Positions 1 through 11,440 of a stretch of DNA of 64,000 nucleotides are shown here, piece by piece. This stretch comes from Heterohyrax brucei (lineage: Eukaryota; Chordata; Mammalia; Hyracoidea; Procaviidae): NCBI GenBank assembly GCA_028571685.1, contig CM053143.1, forward strand, positions 2,237,501-2,301,500. Reading direction: 5' to 3'. Numbering within the stretch: the stretch's first letter is position 1; each line of letters begins with the position of its first letter. The notes under the pieces were generated by a model, which was not told where the DNA came from, did no database searches, and saw nothing but the letters and a program-made list of their open reading frames with translations. The position numbers and the translations under genes were made by a program.

Positions 1-296
1 TATTAAAAAGAAGGATGTAATACAGCCATTATAGTCCTTCCAGATGCAGAAGAAGTTGACAAGACTGGTAGTAATTAAAATTGGGTTTATATATGGTTTA
101 TTCAGGGGGACCTTAGCGGCAGCCATAAAGCACAACAAAGATGCAACATACCATATTGAGAAATGTAACACAGGAGTCTCAACAACTACAGAAACAGCTC
201 TTAAAAGGTGAAAAATCAACTCACAAAAAAGAATGTCCCAGAACAGACTAATAAGAACAACAGGGAAAACATCAACACAAAAATAAACATATCACA

Positions 297-3200
297 ATGG
301 CAGCAGTGAACACATACCTATCAATAATTACATTGAATGTGAATAGACTGAATGCTCCAGGAAAGTGACATCTTAGATCAAAAGACATGACCCATCCATA
401 TGTTGTCTACAAGAAACTCACTTGAGATTTAAAAATATAATCAAACTGAAAATTAAAGAATGGAAGAATATGTATCAAGCTAACAATGAACAAAGAAGAG
501 CGGGGTGGCAATTCTAGTCTGAGAAAAAAATCAATTTTAATGTCAAATCCACCATCGTGGACAAAGATGGACACTATTGCTGAAAGGTTCAGTACACAAG
601 AAAGACCTAACTATATTAAATATTTAGGCATCTAATATCAGAGTACCTAAATACACTGAAGAAACACTGACTACACCAAAAAAAGAGTTATAACACTCCA
701 CAATATAGTGGGAGACATCAACACTCCACTCCCAACACTGGACAGATCATCTAGAGAAAAGCTGAGTAAAGATACAGAAGACCTCATTGCCACAATTAAC
801 CAACTCTGTCTCATCAATATACACAGAACTTTCTACCCATCAGCAGACAACTACACCTTCCTCTCCACTGCACATGGGACATTCTCCAGAATAGACCATG
901 CGTTTGCACATAATTCAATTTTCAACAAAATCCATACCACTGAATTACTGCAGATCATAAAGCCATGAAAGTCAAAATCAGTAGCAGAAAAAACAGATAG
1001 AAAGTAGAACTCTTGGAAACTTAACAACATCTTACTCAAAAAACCATGGGTTATAGAAGAAATCAAGGATGAAATAAAGAAATTCATGGATTCTGATGAG
1101 AATGAAAACACTTCCTACCAGATCTATGGGATACAGCCAAAGCTGTGTTCAGAGGTCTGTTTATGCCCATAAAGGCACAAATCAAGGAACTAACCCTACA
1201 GCTTGAACAAGTAGAGAGAGAACAACAGAGGAACCCCTCAGGCAACAGAAGAAAACAGATCATAAAGATTAGAGCAGAGCTAAATGAATTAGAGAATAGA
1301 AAAACAACTGAAAAACTTGAAAAGATCAAAAGCTTGTTTTTTGAAAAGATCAACCAGACTGAGAAACCACTGGCTAAACTTACAAAAGAAAAGCAGGAAA
1401 GCAAACAAATAACCCAAATTAGGAATGAGAGGGGAGTGGTCACAACAGATCCAACAGAAATCAAAAATATCACAACAGAATACTATGAAAGACTGTACTT
1501 TAACAAATTTGAAGACCTATAGGAAATCAACAAATTCCTTGACTTGCATCACCTACCCAAATTATCACAATGTGAAGCAGAACAACTTAATAAACCCATC
1601 ACAAAGGAACAGATTGAAAAAGTCATCAAAAAACTGCCAACCAAAAAAAAAACCTCAGGCCCAGATGGCTTCACCGCAAAATTTTACCAAGCTTTTAGGA
1701 AAGAGTTAATTCCAATACTACTGAGAATATTTCACAGTATAGAAAGGGATGGAGTACTCCCAAACTCATTCTATGAAGCCAGCATAACTCTGATACCAAA
1801 GCCAGGGAAAGACTCAACCAAAAAGGAGAACTACAGACTGGTATCACTCGTGAATCTAGATGCAAAAATCTTCAACAAAATTCTTGCCAATAGAATACAA
1901 CAACCTATCAAAGAAAAATAATCCACCATGACCAAGTTGGATTCATACCAAGGATGAAAAGCTGGTTCAACATCAGAAAAACAATTAATGTGATCAACCA
2001 CATAAATACCACAGAAGACAAGAATCACCTGATTTTGTCTGTTGATGCAGAAAAGGCAGGCATTTGATAAAGTCCAACACCCATTTATGCTAAAATCTCT
2101 TAGCAAAATAGGCATAGACGTAAAATTCCTTAGCACAATAAGGGCTATTTATACAAAACCAACTGCCTACGTCATCCTGAATGGAGAGAGATTGAAGAAG
2201 TTTCTCTCGAGAACAGGAACTAGACAAGGATGCCCACTCTCACCTCTCCTATTCAACATCATAGTAGAAGTTCTAGCCAGAGCAATTAGACAAGACCAAG
2301 AAATAAAGGGCATCTGCACCGGCAAAGAAGAAGTCAAAATATCCCTGTTTGCTGATGATATGATTGTATATGCAGGGAATCCCGAAGAATCTTTAAGTAA
2401 GCTGCTCAAACTGATAGAAGACTTCAGCAAAATCTCAAGATACAAAATAAACATAAGTAAATGAGTAGGATTCCTTGATACCACCAGTGAGGCTGTTAAT
2501 GAAGAAATCATCAAATTAATACCGTTTGCTATAGCCCCCAAGAAGACAAAGTAATCTAGGAATTAATCTAACTAGAGAAATAACAGACCTTTACAAAGAG
2601 AACTACAAGCCCTTACTACAAGAAACTAAGAGAGACTTAGACAAATGGAGAAAACTGCCCTGCTCATGGATAGGAAGACTTAACATTGCAAAAATGTCTA
2701 TTTTACCCAAAGCAATCTACTTATATAATGCAATCCCAATACAAGTTCCAGCGTCATTTTTTAATGAGATGGAGGAAAAAAATCGCCAATTTTTTCTGGA
2801 AAGGGAAGAAACCCTGGATAAGTCAAATACTACTAAAGAAAAAGAACACACTGGGAGACCTCTCATTACCCGACTTCAGAACCTATTACACTGCCACAGT
2901 GGTCAAAATAGCCTGGTACTTGTACAAGAACAAACAGATTGATCAATGGAACAGAACTGAGACCGCAGAGACGACACCATCTGCCTATGAACAGCTGATA
3001 TTTAACAAAGGCCCTAAGATGTTAAACTGGGGTACAAACAATCTCTTCAACAAATCATGCTGGCAAAATTGGATATCCATCTGCAAAAAATTGAAACAAG
3101 ATCTGTATCTTACACCTTATCCAAATCCCAATTAAACTGGATAAAAGACCTAAATATCAAATCTAAATCAATAAAGCTCATCCAAGAAAAAGTAGAAACA

Positions 3201-4054
3201 ACAATGGAAGTTTTAATACACAATGTAGACAGACTTCAAAAACAAACCACAATCAACAGAAGAGAAAATAGATTAATGGGAACTATTAAGAATCAAACAC
3301 ATCCAAAGACTTTATTAATAGAATTAAAAGGGTACCTACTGAATGGGATAAAATATTTGGCCACTCTGTCAGACCAACACCTGATCTCCATAATCTGTAA
3401 AGTACTACAAAATATCAATAAGAAGAAGATAAATCATCTAATTAAGCAATGGGCAAAGGAGACAGACAGACATTTCTCTATAGTGGAGGTCCAGGCAGCC
3501 AAAAAGTACATGTGGACATGTTGATGATCTTTAGTTATTAAAGAAATTCAAATCAAAACTAAAATGAGATACCATCTCACCCCAACAAGGTTGGCCATGA
3601 TCCAAAAAACACAAAACAACAAATGCTGGAGAGGTTGTGGAGAAAGTGGAACCCTCCTACACTGTTGGTGAGGTTCTGAAATGGTTCAGCCTCTTTGGAA
3701 AGCAATCCAGCGCTTCCATAAAAAATGGATCTAGATATACCATTTGACCCAGTAATTCCACTACTTGGAATATATTCTACAGAATCAAGGCCATTTACAC
3801 CAACAGATACATGCACAAGAATGTTTATTGCAGCACAGTCCACGATAGCAAAAAGATGGAATCAATCCAGATTCCCAACAACAGAGGAATAGATAAGCAA
3901 ACCATGGTATATATACTCAATGGAGCACTGTGCAATGATAAAGAACAATGATGATTCCAGGAAACCTCTCTTAACCTGGTTTCAACTGGAAGACATTATG
4001 CTGAGTGAAAGCATTCAGCAACAAAAGAACAAATATTGTACGAGATCCCTATGA
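297..4054 (+). pseudogene. L1 ORF2 (endonuclease-reverse transcriptase), decayed
   Basis: ORF2 encodes the L1 endonuclease and reverse transcriptase used for target-primed reverse transcription. The start is set by alignment with the ATG of copy C at 22796: both continue as 'NTYLSIITLNVN'. An in-frame stop follows within a few codons of that block, and frame changes recur. Visible pieces are the C-terminal endonuclease (708-968, beginning MGDINTPL and containing FSRIDH), the linker (1145-1522), the RT fingers and palm (1544-1921, with [12 protein letters not shown]), and the palm with [14 protein letters not shown] and FADD (FADD codons 2348-2359). The C-terminal region is in 2686-3524. The terminal TGA at 4052-4054 is inferred by alignment with copy C. 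Confidence 0.9.
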
Positions 4055-5037
4055 TAAGAACTCCAAAACAAACTTAAGCATAGAAGAAAACACTCTTTGA
4101 TGGCAGCAAGGGAGAGGAGGGAGGGAGTGCGAGGGGGGAGGGTTTAGATTAGATAGTTGCTAGAAATTTGGTTGGGTGAAATCGGTGACAGCACAAATTA
4201 GAAACAAGAACAATATTAAGTGGACTTCTACCATAACTTTAGTACTCCTCCCATATTAACCCAATACTGTAAGGACAGAATAGCTGGGGCGGGCGGCAGG
4301 AGATCATGCTCTCAGGTGAAATCAAGGCCAATTGGCACAACTAGGGTTTTGCTAAGAGGGCTCTCTGTACCCCACATTGGTGAGTGGTGTCTGGGGTCTT
4401 ACAAGCTGCTAAGCTTCCATCTGAGGATACAGCAAATGGTCCCAACTCAGCGTGAGCAGATGTTCACCCAGGACCAAAATGACAACCCAGAAGACAGAGA
4501 GACCCACTTGAGTGGATACCTGCATTGACTTGAGACCAGAAGAACTGGATGGTGCCTGGCCACCACCAGAGATAGCCACGATGGAGCTCACTAAGTTGAG
4601 TCTCACTGGCAACAGAAGAATAAAATGCAGTGCACCCTGAGATCTCCACAGAAAGACCACAATTGATGGTCCAGTGGCTTTAGGGTTCCTCTGGGAGCAT
4701 GGCCCCTGGCCCTGATGCTGCTCTTGCCCGTGGATCATAATAAAGCTCCACTCTTTGGACAGGAATGGATTGGACTTGGTAACACAGAATGACTCTATAT
4801 TGGGTGCACTTTATGGTTCTATGCATCTATAGGATATGATCCTGCTGATCTCTGACTGGACGAAGGGGAGTGGGTGCAGAGGAGAGGAAAGGAGACTGTT
4901 GGGAGAATGAGACATGTATGGAGCAGAGAGGAATAGTGTGCCATCACTGAGCAGGGAGAGCAGTGGAAGCTGCATATAGGTTGGTGTGCAAATTTATATG
5001 TGAATGTATATTTTAACTCAATCATAATAAAAAAAAA
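4055..5037 (+). other. L1 copy A 3' UTR
   Basis: About 980 noncoding bases between the ORF2 stop and the A-rich end. Near its start lies a purine-rich, G-run tract (4110-4142). The rest is alignable with 26606-27580 and, in reverse complement, with 28195-29090 and 50048-50655. Small open frames here are chance. Confidence 0.85.
4110..4142 (+). other. G-rich polypurine tract of L1 3' UTR (G-quadruplex candidate)
   Basis: Repeated runs of three or more G separated by one to a few bases. Mammalian L1 3' UTRs commonly carry such a tract. The copy here is partly eroded compared with 26658-26690. Confidence 0.7.
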
Positions 5038-6434
5038 TCAAGGATTGATATTCAGAGGTCTCCAAGAGAGCAAAAAAGAGAAACAGACAAAACCAAGGGA
5101 AAAAAGAAAAAGAAAAAGCAAGAGAAGGATTCAGGAAAATAGTATGAGATCAAAATGACACAATGAATAGACTATTACAAACCATACATAAGCAAGAGCT
5201 AGATGAATAATATAATTTCTGAATTAGTCAAACTCAGTGGAATGACTTAGGAGCAGAATTGAAACAATGGAAGACAGAATTAGTGAGACTAAAGACAAAT
5301 TCCTTGTCACCTATTTGAGGAAACATCAGAAAAAGAGAATGAAGAAATGAATAAAGCCTAAGAGGTACGTGGGCTACTAATAAGAAGAAAACTTTATGTG
5401 AGATAAAAGTTCCAGAAAGGAGGGGAGAGGCAATGGAAAACAGAGAGAGCACTGTTGTTTACTGGCTGGCAGAAAACTTCCCTAACATTGTGAAAGACTA
5501 GGAGACATTCATCCAAGAAACTCAGTGAGGTGCGTAAAGGTCAGATCTCAAAAGAAAGTCACCAAGACATACCATGTGCAAATTTGCCAAAACTGAAGGC
5601 TAAGAATACTGAGATCAGCTAGTGAAAAATGAAGTCATCTACAAAGAAGAACAAAACTAAGCTCTACTCGCTTAGCAGAAACCACACAGATAAGAAGGCA
5701 AAGGGATGACATATATAAATGCTTGAGGGAAAAATATTTCTGGTCAACAATTACATATCCAGGAAAACGGTTTCTCAAATACATTGCCAAAATTGGGGTA
5801 TTTTCAAATGAACAGAAACTAAAGGAATTTGTAAAAAGTAGACAAAAATTAAAAGAAATATTAAAAGAAGTCCTCCAGTTAAAGAACCAGAATATCATAT
5901 CACAATTCAAGATTAGAACACAAGACAGATTAACCAAACATCAACCCAAACAGGGAATTCTCAGAGATAAAGCAAATCTAAGAGACTGAAAATAGGAAAC
6001 TAGAGTCAACAATATGTAAATGATGACATTATCAAAACAAAAAAGAGGGAATAAGTAGTGTAGTTACAAAACTTCCCCATGGAGAAGAAGTCAAGGCAAT
6101 ATCAAGAAATAAAAGGCTGGTTTAAACTTAAGAAAAAAAAAGGTAAATTTTAAGGGAAGCACACAAATCTACCCATCAAAACAAAAAAAAAGAAGAAAAA
6201 CATAAAAACACAACAAATACAAAATCAACAATATGAAAAGAATGAAAAGAAAAGAAATAAACAAAAAGCACAGAAAATCGTGCAGACCAAAGAAACTATC
6301 AACATTATATGAAATTATAACAATATGACAAAATGACAGCAGTAAGCTCAGACTTATCATTAATTACACTGAATGTAATTGGCTCAAATACACAAGAGAC
6401 AAACAGTGGGAGAATGCACACAAAAAGTGACCCA
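5038..6434 (+). mobile_element. Older L1 remnant (ORF1 end to ORF2 start)
   Basis: A diverged L1 in plus orientation. An ORF1-like segment is visible in broken frames: 'AENFPNIVKD' near 5470 and a C-terminal part in the open frame 5723-5989 (ITYPGK... FSNEQKLKEFVKSRQKLKEIL). An A-rich spacer follows, then an ORF2 start at 6333-6335 that reads MTAVSS.LSLITLNV. This is clearly older than copies A-C. It could belong to a half-L1 (HAL1)-like or ancient L1M lineage; the sequence alone does not decide. Confidence 0.75.
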
Positions 6435-6729
6435 TCAGGTTGGAGAGCAGAAATCTTGCTCACAGGCTATGAAGATCAATGAATCCAAAGATTGAGAAGA
6501 AAACTGATAGCGGATAGCTCAAGTCCCGGCCTAGTAGTCAGAACATGAAGTAACCAAGAGCAAGCAAAAAGGTAGAACACTTGCTTATACTTTGATGCAT
6601 GCCACTGCCCCAAGAAAACTTTCTTTCAACTGATTGGTTACACACAGCAGATTCTATCATGGGGGTGATCACATACAAACACTGAGAAACATGGCCCAGA
6701 CAAGTTGATGCACAATCTTAACCATCATG
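6435..6729. other. Unassigned ~295-bp insertion in old L1 endonuclease region
   Basis: The L1 endonuclease reading breaks near 6430 and resumes at 6730 with sequence coding for the 'LQETHF' block. The bases between do not resemble L1 and read like a piece of an older interspersed repeat. The family was not recognised and no clear duplication flanks it. Confidence 0.4.
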
Positions 6730-7916
6730 CCAGCTATATGCTGTCTACAAGAAACACACTTCAGGCACAAAGAAATAAATAAACTGAATCTTAAACATAG
6801 GGGGGAAAAGCAAGAAAACAAATAACAATACATCAAGCTGCAAAATACCTGAGCAACTGGTCCTCTGTATTGGGCAAGGAGGTGAAAAATATTGTGACCT
6901 CAGCTGAGCAAAGAGCAAAGAATGCACGCCCTGCCTGCTCTAACATAACCAAATAAAACAAAAAAGTGGGACAAAACAAGCAGATCCAAAATCAATAAAC
7001 AAAGAAAATAACTACTGAATAGGGCAAACACAGCAGACAACACCAAAAAATATTTTTTTTGAAAAAAGGACAGATGTCCAAAATAATGTACTGGATGATT
7101 TTTCAGTAGAAGAACAGGCACTAGAATTACCAGAGAGGGAATTCAAGTCTCTAACATTCAGAGCTCTCTAAGAGTTCAAGCAAAAAGCAGGCAAAAACAC
7201 AGAAAAAAAGACAAACTCATGGGAAAGGCAGACAAATTCATGGAAGAATTTGTGAAAATGATACAGGAACAAAATGCCAGAATAAATTCACACCTACAAA
7301 TCATACAAAAACAACAATTAGAAATACAAAAGATAAACAAGCTTTCATAAATTGACAGCATCATAGAACGGCTAAGGAGAAGCATGAAAAGATAAAACAC
7401 AAGATAAGTGAAATTGAAGATAAACGCTTGGATGCAATTATGGTTGAAGAAAAATCAGGAAAAAAAAACGAAGAAACTCTGAGAATTATGTGAGATACAA
7501 TCAAAAGCAGAATTTGCTAGTGATCAGAGTCCAGAACACAGAGAGGGCATGGAAAACACAGAGAGGATCACAAAGAATTGCTGACAGGAAATTTCCCTAA
7601 TGTCATGAAAGAGGAAAGGCTGACCATCCAAGAATCTCAAAGAACATGGTATAAGGTAGACCTAAAAGAAAATTTTCATGGCATATCATAATCACGTTCA
7701 CCAAAACCAAAGACAGAAAAAACCTTGAGACCAGTTCAAGAAAAACAAAAAGTCACATATAAAGGAGAAATGACAAGACTAAACTCTATTATTTGGCAGA
7801 AATCAAGAAGGCAATGGGAAGACACATATATAATACCTACCTACCTACCTACATAAATATACACATACATACATATACATGTGCATATATCCCTGGATGA
7901 AATAGAAAAAAATGTC
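6730..7916 (+). mobile_element. Old L1 remnants: endonuclease scrap then second ORF1-type region
   Basis: The first ~75 bases continue the endonuclease of the preceding L1. From about 6810 an A-rich region begins that resembles an L1/HAL1 5' part and ORF1. It has acidic and lysine-rich coiled-coil-like text around 7200-7470 (e.g. KADKFMEEFVKMIQEQNA), then an ORF1-like 'NFPNVMKEE' block near 7595 and material related to 5560-5720. No open frame survives. A second diverged element joined to the first is the simplest reading. Confidence 0.6.
7835..7890. repeat. Microsatellite (ctac)n followed by (atac)n-like
   Basis: About four 'ctac' units followed by imperfect 'ataca/tacat' units, lying inside the old L1 ORF1 remnant. 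Confidence 0.85.
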
Positions 7917-8397
7917 CACCATAGACTGAATTGTGTCCCCCCAAAAATGTGTGTAGCCATTTCCTGATTCCTGGTATTTTGGGATGTTCCTATATGTTGT
8001 AAATTCTGCCTCTATGATGTTAACGAGGGAAGACGGGCAACAGTTAAGATGGTGGGGCAAGATTGTACTGTGCCTTGGGGTAAAATCCTCAGATATCATG
8101 GAAAGGAAAGTAAGCAGAGAATTGGACACCTCATACCATCAGAAAAGTAGTGCAGAGAGTAGAGCCTAGCCTTTGAAAGGACCTGAGTTCCTTATGCCTC
8201 AGAAGCTCACAGTCCGGAGGAAAAGTGACAACAAGGACCTTCCTCCAGAGCCAACAAAGAAAGCCTTTCCCTGGAACTGATTCCCTGAATTCAGACTTGT
8301 AGCTTACTGGACTGTGACAGAACAAAAATTCTTTTTAAAGCTATTAAAGCGATCTGCTGTGATATCCTGTTATAGCAGCAGCGCTAGATGGCTAAGA
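7917..8397 (+). mobile_element. Solo LTR, MaLR-like (MLT1/MST type), inserted in old L1
   Basis: The segment begins 'atagactgaattgtgtccc' and ends 'gctagatggctaag', the characteristic ends of MaLR-class (ERVL-MaLR) LTRs. It interrupts an L1 ORF1 remnant that resumes directly afterwards at 8398. The reverse-oriented element at 56605-57235 has matching ends. The middle is too diverged to name the subfamily. Confidence 0.5.
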
Positions 8398-8530
8398 CTT
8401 CAACCAAGAATAACATATCTGGCAAAATTGTCATTCGAAACAGTACTGAAATTAGGACATTTTCAGATAAACAGAAATTAAGGGAATATGTAAGATGCAA
8501 ACCAAATTTGCTAGACTAATTAAAAGGAGC
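8398..8530 (+). mobile_element. L1 ORF1 C-terminal remnant
   Basis: This resembles the ORF1 end of copies B and C ('caaccaagaat...aaact' then 'cagataaacagaaa'). It is diverged and broken. It is the continuation of the old L1 split by the MaLR-like LTR. Confidence 0.7.
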
Positions 8531-8674
8531 CCTTTGATCTGAGCCTCGCTTGGCTTGATCTGAGAATGAACTATGTCAGACCCCATCTGAATATAGGAAG
8601 CAAGATTGTACTAGCCAGATACTAACCTAGGAAATGTACTCTTGAGGACTATCCAGAACCAGAAAAATCACACG
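8531..8674. other. Short unassigned segment before the ERV
   Basis: About 144 bases with no match to any other repeat in the window. The four bases before the LTR ('cacg') cannot be tested as a target duplication, because the far end of the provirus is lost. Confidence 0.3.
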
Positions 8675-8809
8675 TGTTGAAATGAGGAAAGGCACAGTAA
8701 AAATTCGAGGTATTAAAAAAAGGCCCCAGGAAACAACTTAATAGCAGAAAATATCATAGAATAATCTCGTCTTTGTCCTACAAAAGCATCTGTCACAAGA
8801 CAAACCTGG

Positions 8810-8881
8810 GGACAGCCTTGCAAGTGACCCCTAGACCTTGACCACGGACAGCCTTGCAAGTGATCCCTAGATCTTGACCAC
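8810..8881 (+). repeat. 36-bp direct repeat in U3 of the LTR
   Basis: Two adjacent copies, 8810-8845 and 8846-8881, beginning 'ggacagccttgcaagtga' and differing at two positions. Gammaretroviral U3 regions often carry such tandem repeats as enhancers. That role is inferred here. Confidence 0.9.
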
Positions 8882-8963
8882 ATTTTACAACTAACAGGAA
8901 TTCCAAGTGGCCTTAACCAATCAATGCAAAATCAGTTCCCCCTCCCTGCTTTACAATCTCACG

Positions 8964-8973
8964 ACTTAAATAC
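8964..8973 (+). promoter_or_regulatory. TATA-like box of the 5' LTR
   Basis: 'cttaaatact' sits about 100 bases before the polyadenylation signal, a plausible U3/R core promoter position. Weak on sequence alone. Confidence 0.4.
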
Positions 8974-9067
8974 TGGGCACTGAGGAAGCTCGTGGTAGCC
9001 TCCTCATTCTGTGTAGTTTGGAGTGCGTCCCTGGTGCACCAGTCTTTTTCTTATTGGGCATATTTTT

Positions 9068-9073
9068 AATAAA
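9068..9073 (+). terminator. LTR polyadenylation signal AATAAA
   Basis: A canonical hexamer ~55 bases before the LTR end, the usual R-region position. Within the provirus it would act in the 3' LTR, but that copy has lost this part. Confidence 0.75.
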
Positions 9074-9127
9074 ATTTAATCTTTAAAGAAATTCTGGGTT
9101 GCGTCTTGAAATCCGAGCCCTAACATT

Positions 9128-9145
9128 TGGGAGCGCGTCCGGGAT
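9128..9145 (+). other. Primer binding site, tRNA-Pro-like
   Basis: An 18-base site two bases after the LTR, ending 'gcgtccgggat'. It agrees with the 3' end complement of tRNA-Pro at all but about two positions, which is the primer typical of gammaretroviruses. The differences look like later mutation. Confidence 0.75.
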
Positions 9146-9550
9146 CTCAAGAGCAACCTCCGCTGCCGGCCAATCTGGTTTGGACCTCACCGGTGAGTCT
9201 GGATATTGTCTATTAATCTCTGTGCTCGAGCTCTGGTTCTGGGACTCACAAGAGAGAATTTGGATGCAGAATTGCTGAATCGGAGGCTGGGGGACGCCTC
9301 AGCTCTCCATCTGGGTGGGCGCCACTAGTTCCTTTTTCGGTTCTGTGGCCTGTAAATCCCACATCTGGTTTTCATTTCATTTTCTTCAGTGATCGGTCCG
9401 TGTCTGTTCCGTTGTCTGTTTTATTGTGTTGTTTGTCCTGATTGTTACTTTTGCCACCTGGGGCAATCTTCTTCTCACTCTGTAACACCCCTAGACCTGT
9501 TCCTTAACCACTTTTCAGATTTCCAGAAACAAGCCTGAGACTTCAGCAAG
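9146..9550 (+). other. ERV leader (packaging/splice donor region)
   Basis: About 400 bases between the primer site and the first recognisable gag matrix codons. No long frame. It holds 'ccggtgagtct' at ~9190, which fits a splice donor for env RNA; that is an inference. Confidence 0.5.
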
Positions 9551-11007
9551 GTGAGGTCAGGAAAACTCCGCACACTTTGTAATCTGGAATGGCCAGCCTT
9601 TGGTACTGGATGGCCACCCATGGGATCCCTAGACATCAACCAAACCCATTGTGTTTTTCAGGTCATCTTTGGTGATCCGGGTCACAGTGATCAAATGCCA
9701 TATATTGTTACTTGGCAAGACCTCTTCAGGCGGCCATCTGTGTGGCTGTAACCCTATGTTCCCCCTAAACAAATTCCTACAACCCTAGTGATTCAAACTC
9801 CTCAAAGTCCCCTCCAGCTCCCCTTCCTCCATCCGATTCCTCTGACCCAAACCACTTATTGAGTCTCCCACCTCCCTAACCCCCAGTTCCTGTTTCTCCT
9901 CCTGCTGCCACCAGGGCCGAGGGAGCCAAAGTCAGTCTCTGCAGCCTGTACAGGGTCCCCGTGGACCCTGCAGTCCCGACTGCTCCCCCGACCCCAGCCA
10001 CGTCTGCAGCATCACCTTCCTCTGACCTACAGAGCTGCCTCCAGAGCCCAGCCCATACCCGCTCAGGTCGATCTTTTCAACCACTTGCAGAACCCTCCTC
10101 TCATATTTTCCCCTTGCGAGCTATAGGACACATGACTGAAGCTGGGACCCCCTTCTTAGTCTATACTCCTTTTACAACCTCTGATCTTCACAACTGGAAA
10201 ATGCAGAATCCCCCTTTTGCTGAAAAACCTCAGACCTTGATATCCCTCTTAGAAACCATCTTTGTAACACACCAGCCCACTTGGGAAGACATACGACAAC
10301 TTCTCCAAGCCCTCTTTACCACTGGAGAGAGGACTAAGATTGTTTCCCTAGCCAGAAAACAGGTGTCGGGAAATGATGGAAATGTTATGAGTGATTCAGA
10401 TGAGATTAACCACGCTTTTCCCCTGACCCTCCCAAATTGGGACCCAAACACCACTGCAGGTAAGCAGCGCCTAACTGTCTACCACCAGATTCTTATGGGG
10501 GGTTTCCAGGCTGCTGCTAGGTGCCTCACAAATTTGTCTAAAGTAACACAAGTAATTCAGGAACCCTCAGAATCCCCAGCAGCCTTTCTGGGACAACTAA
10601 CGGAGGCATACTGCACATATACTCCCATTGACCCTGAGTCTCCTGAAAATCATCAGGCCATTAATATAGCTTTCGTGGGACAGTCGGCCCCTGACATCAA
10701 AAGAAAAATACAAAAAATAGAAGGATTGGAAGGAAAGAATCTATCCGAGCTGATGGAAATTGCTATAAAAACCTTCAATAACCACGAACTACTAGAAGAC
10801 AAACAAGCCAAAATGTTAAGCAGAATCCTCCTGGCCCAAGGCCATGCACCACTGCGCCCTTGGGAAAAGAAACCAGATCAGATGAGGAAGCCAGGAAAGC
10901 CTCCCCTGCAGAGAAACCAGTGTGTCTACTGCATGGAAGTTGGACATTGGAAGGGTGAGTGTCCCAAAATAAAGCCCCCTCTGAAGGTTCTTAATCTAGA
11001 GGCCTGA
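9551..11007 (+). pseudogene. gag: ERV gag (matrix, proline-rich, capsid, nucleocapsid), broken
   Basis: Structural polyprotein of the retrovirus. Matrix-like text occupies 9551-9751 (GWPPMGSLD... PYIVTWQDL), ending at a stop and with no ATG left. The frame then shifts: a proline-rich stretch runs into a long open frame through 11007. Capsid is seen as 'FTTSDLHNWKMQNPPFAEKP' and in the major homology-like region around 10560-10690. A nucleocapsid CCHC zinc knuckle (C-X2-C-X4-H-X4-C) lies at 10921-10962. Gag ends at TGA 11005-11007, directly upstream of pro in the same frame. At least one frameshift and one stop disable it. Confidence 0.92.
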
Positions 11008-11440
11008 GGGCGTCAGGGCTCACTGGTCCCCCCTGAGCCCAGGGTAACCTTGGGCTTACTCTGGGGACACCTAGTAGAATTCATGGTCAACACTGGGGCT
11101 AGTGATTTGGTTCTAATTGAAGCCCTAGGACCCATAACTGAAACCAAAACCCTAGCACCTGGAATCGGTGCCTACTCATGGACTACTAAGCGAAAAATAG
11201 ACCTGGGAACTAAAACTGTCTCCCACTCCTTCATAGTCATGCATGAATGCCCATACCCTTTAGTTGGAAGAAACTTGTTATCAAAAATGCAGGCGACTAT
11301 CCACTTTACTGGAAATCATGCTCACCTGACACCCCAAGTCAATGTGGTAGCCCCTTTAGAGGTAGAATATAGACTTTATGATGATTCTGACAAGGGCCCC
11401 CACTCCATCCTCCTGGTATCAGTTGATAAATTGTTCAAAA
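11008..11440 (+). pseudogene. pro: ERV protease domain, catalytic Asp lost
   Basis: An aspartic protease that would cleave Gag and Gag-Pol as a dimer. The frame is open straight after the gag TGA and in the same register, so translation would need stop-codon readthrough, the gammaretroviral arrangement. The active-site triad position reads Asn-Thr-Gly (Asn codon 11089-11091) where retropepsins have Asp. The flap and a terminal 'LVGRNLLSKMQA' segment follow (~11260-11300). With Asn at this place the enzyme would be inactive even if made. Confidence 0.88.

Larger units (their letters stand above)
1..5037 (+). mobile_element. L1 LINE copy A, 5' end cut by window
   Basis: The window opens in the spacer between ORF1 and ORF2. 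The first ~290 bases match the same spacer of the L1 copies at 16840 and 22500. ORF2 follows, then a ~1 kb 3' UTR that ends in 'aatcataataaaaaaaaa' near 5037. The copy carries several frameshifts and stops, so it is dead. Its 3' UTR aligns by eye along its whole length with that of copy C (26606-27580), which places both in one subfamily. Confidence 0.93.
8675..9125 (+). repeat. ERV 5' LTR (451 bp)
   Basis: It starts TGTTGAAATG and ends CCTAACA, giving the TG...CA ends of an LTR; the start matches 16446 onward. A TATA-like 'cttaaatac' lies near 8965. An AATAAA at 9068-9073 marks the polyadenylation signal, with U5 after it. U3 holds a 36-bp direct repeat (8810-8881). The primer site begins two bases after the LTR. 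Confidence 0.92.

Noticed and set aside
4220-4740. Open frames of 60-110 codons on both strands
   Set aside because: They lie in the L1 3' UTR, are not kept in the homologous 3' UTR of copy C and are chance frames.
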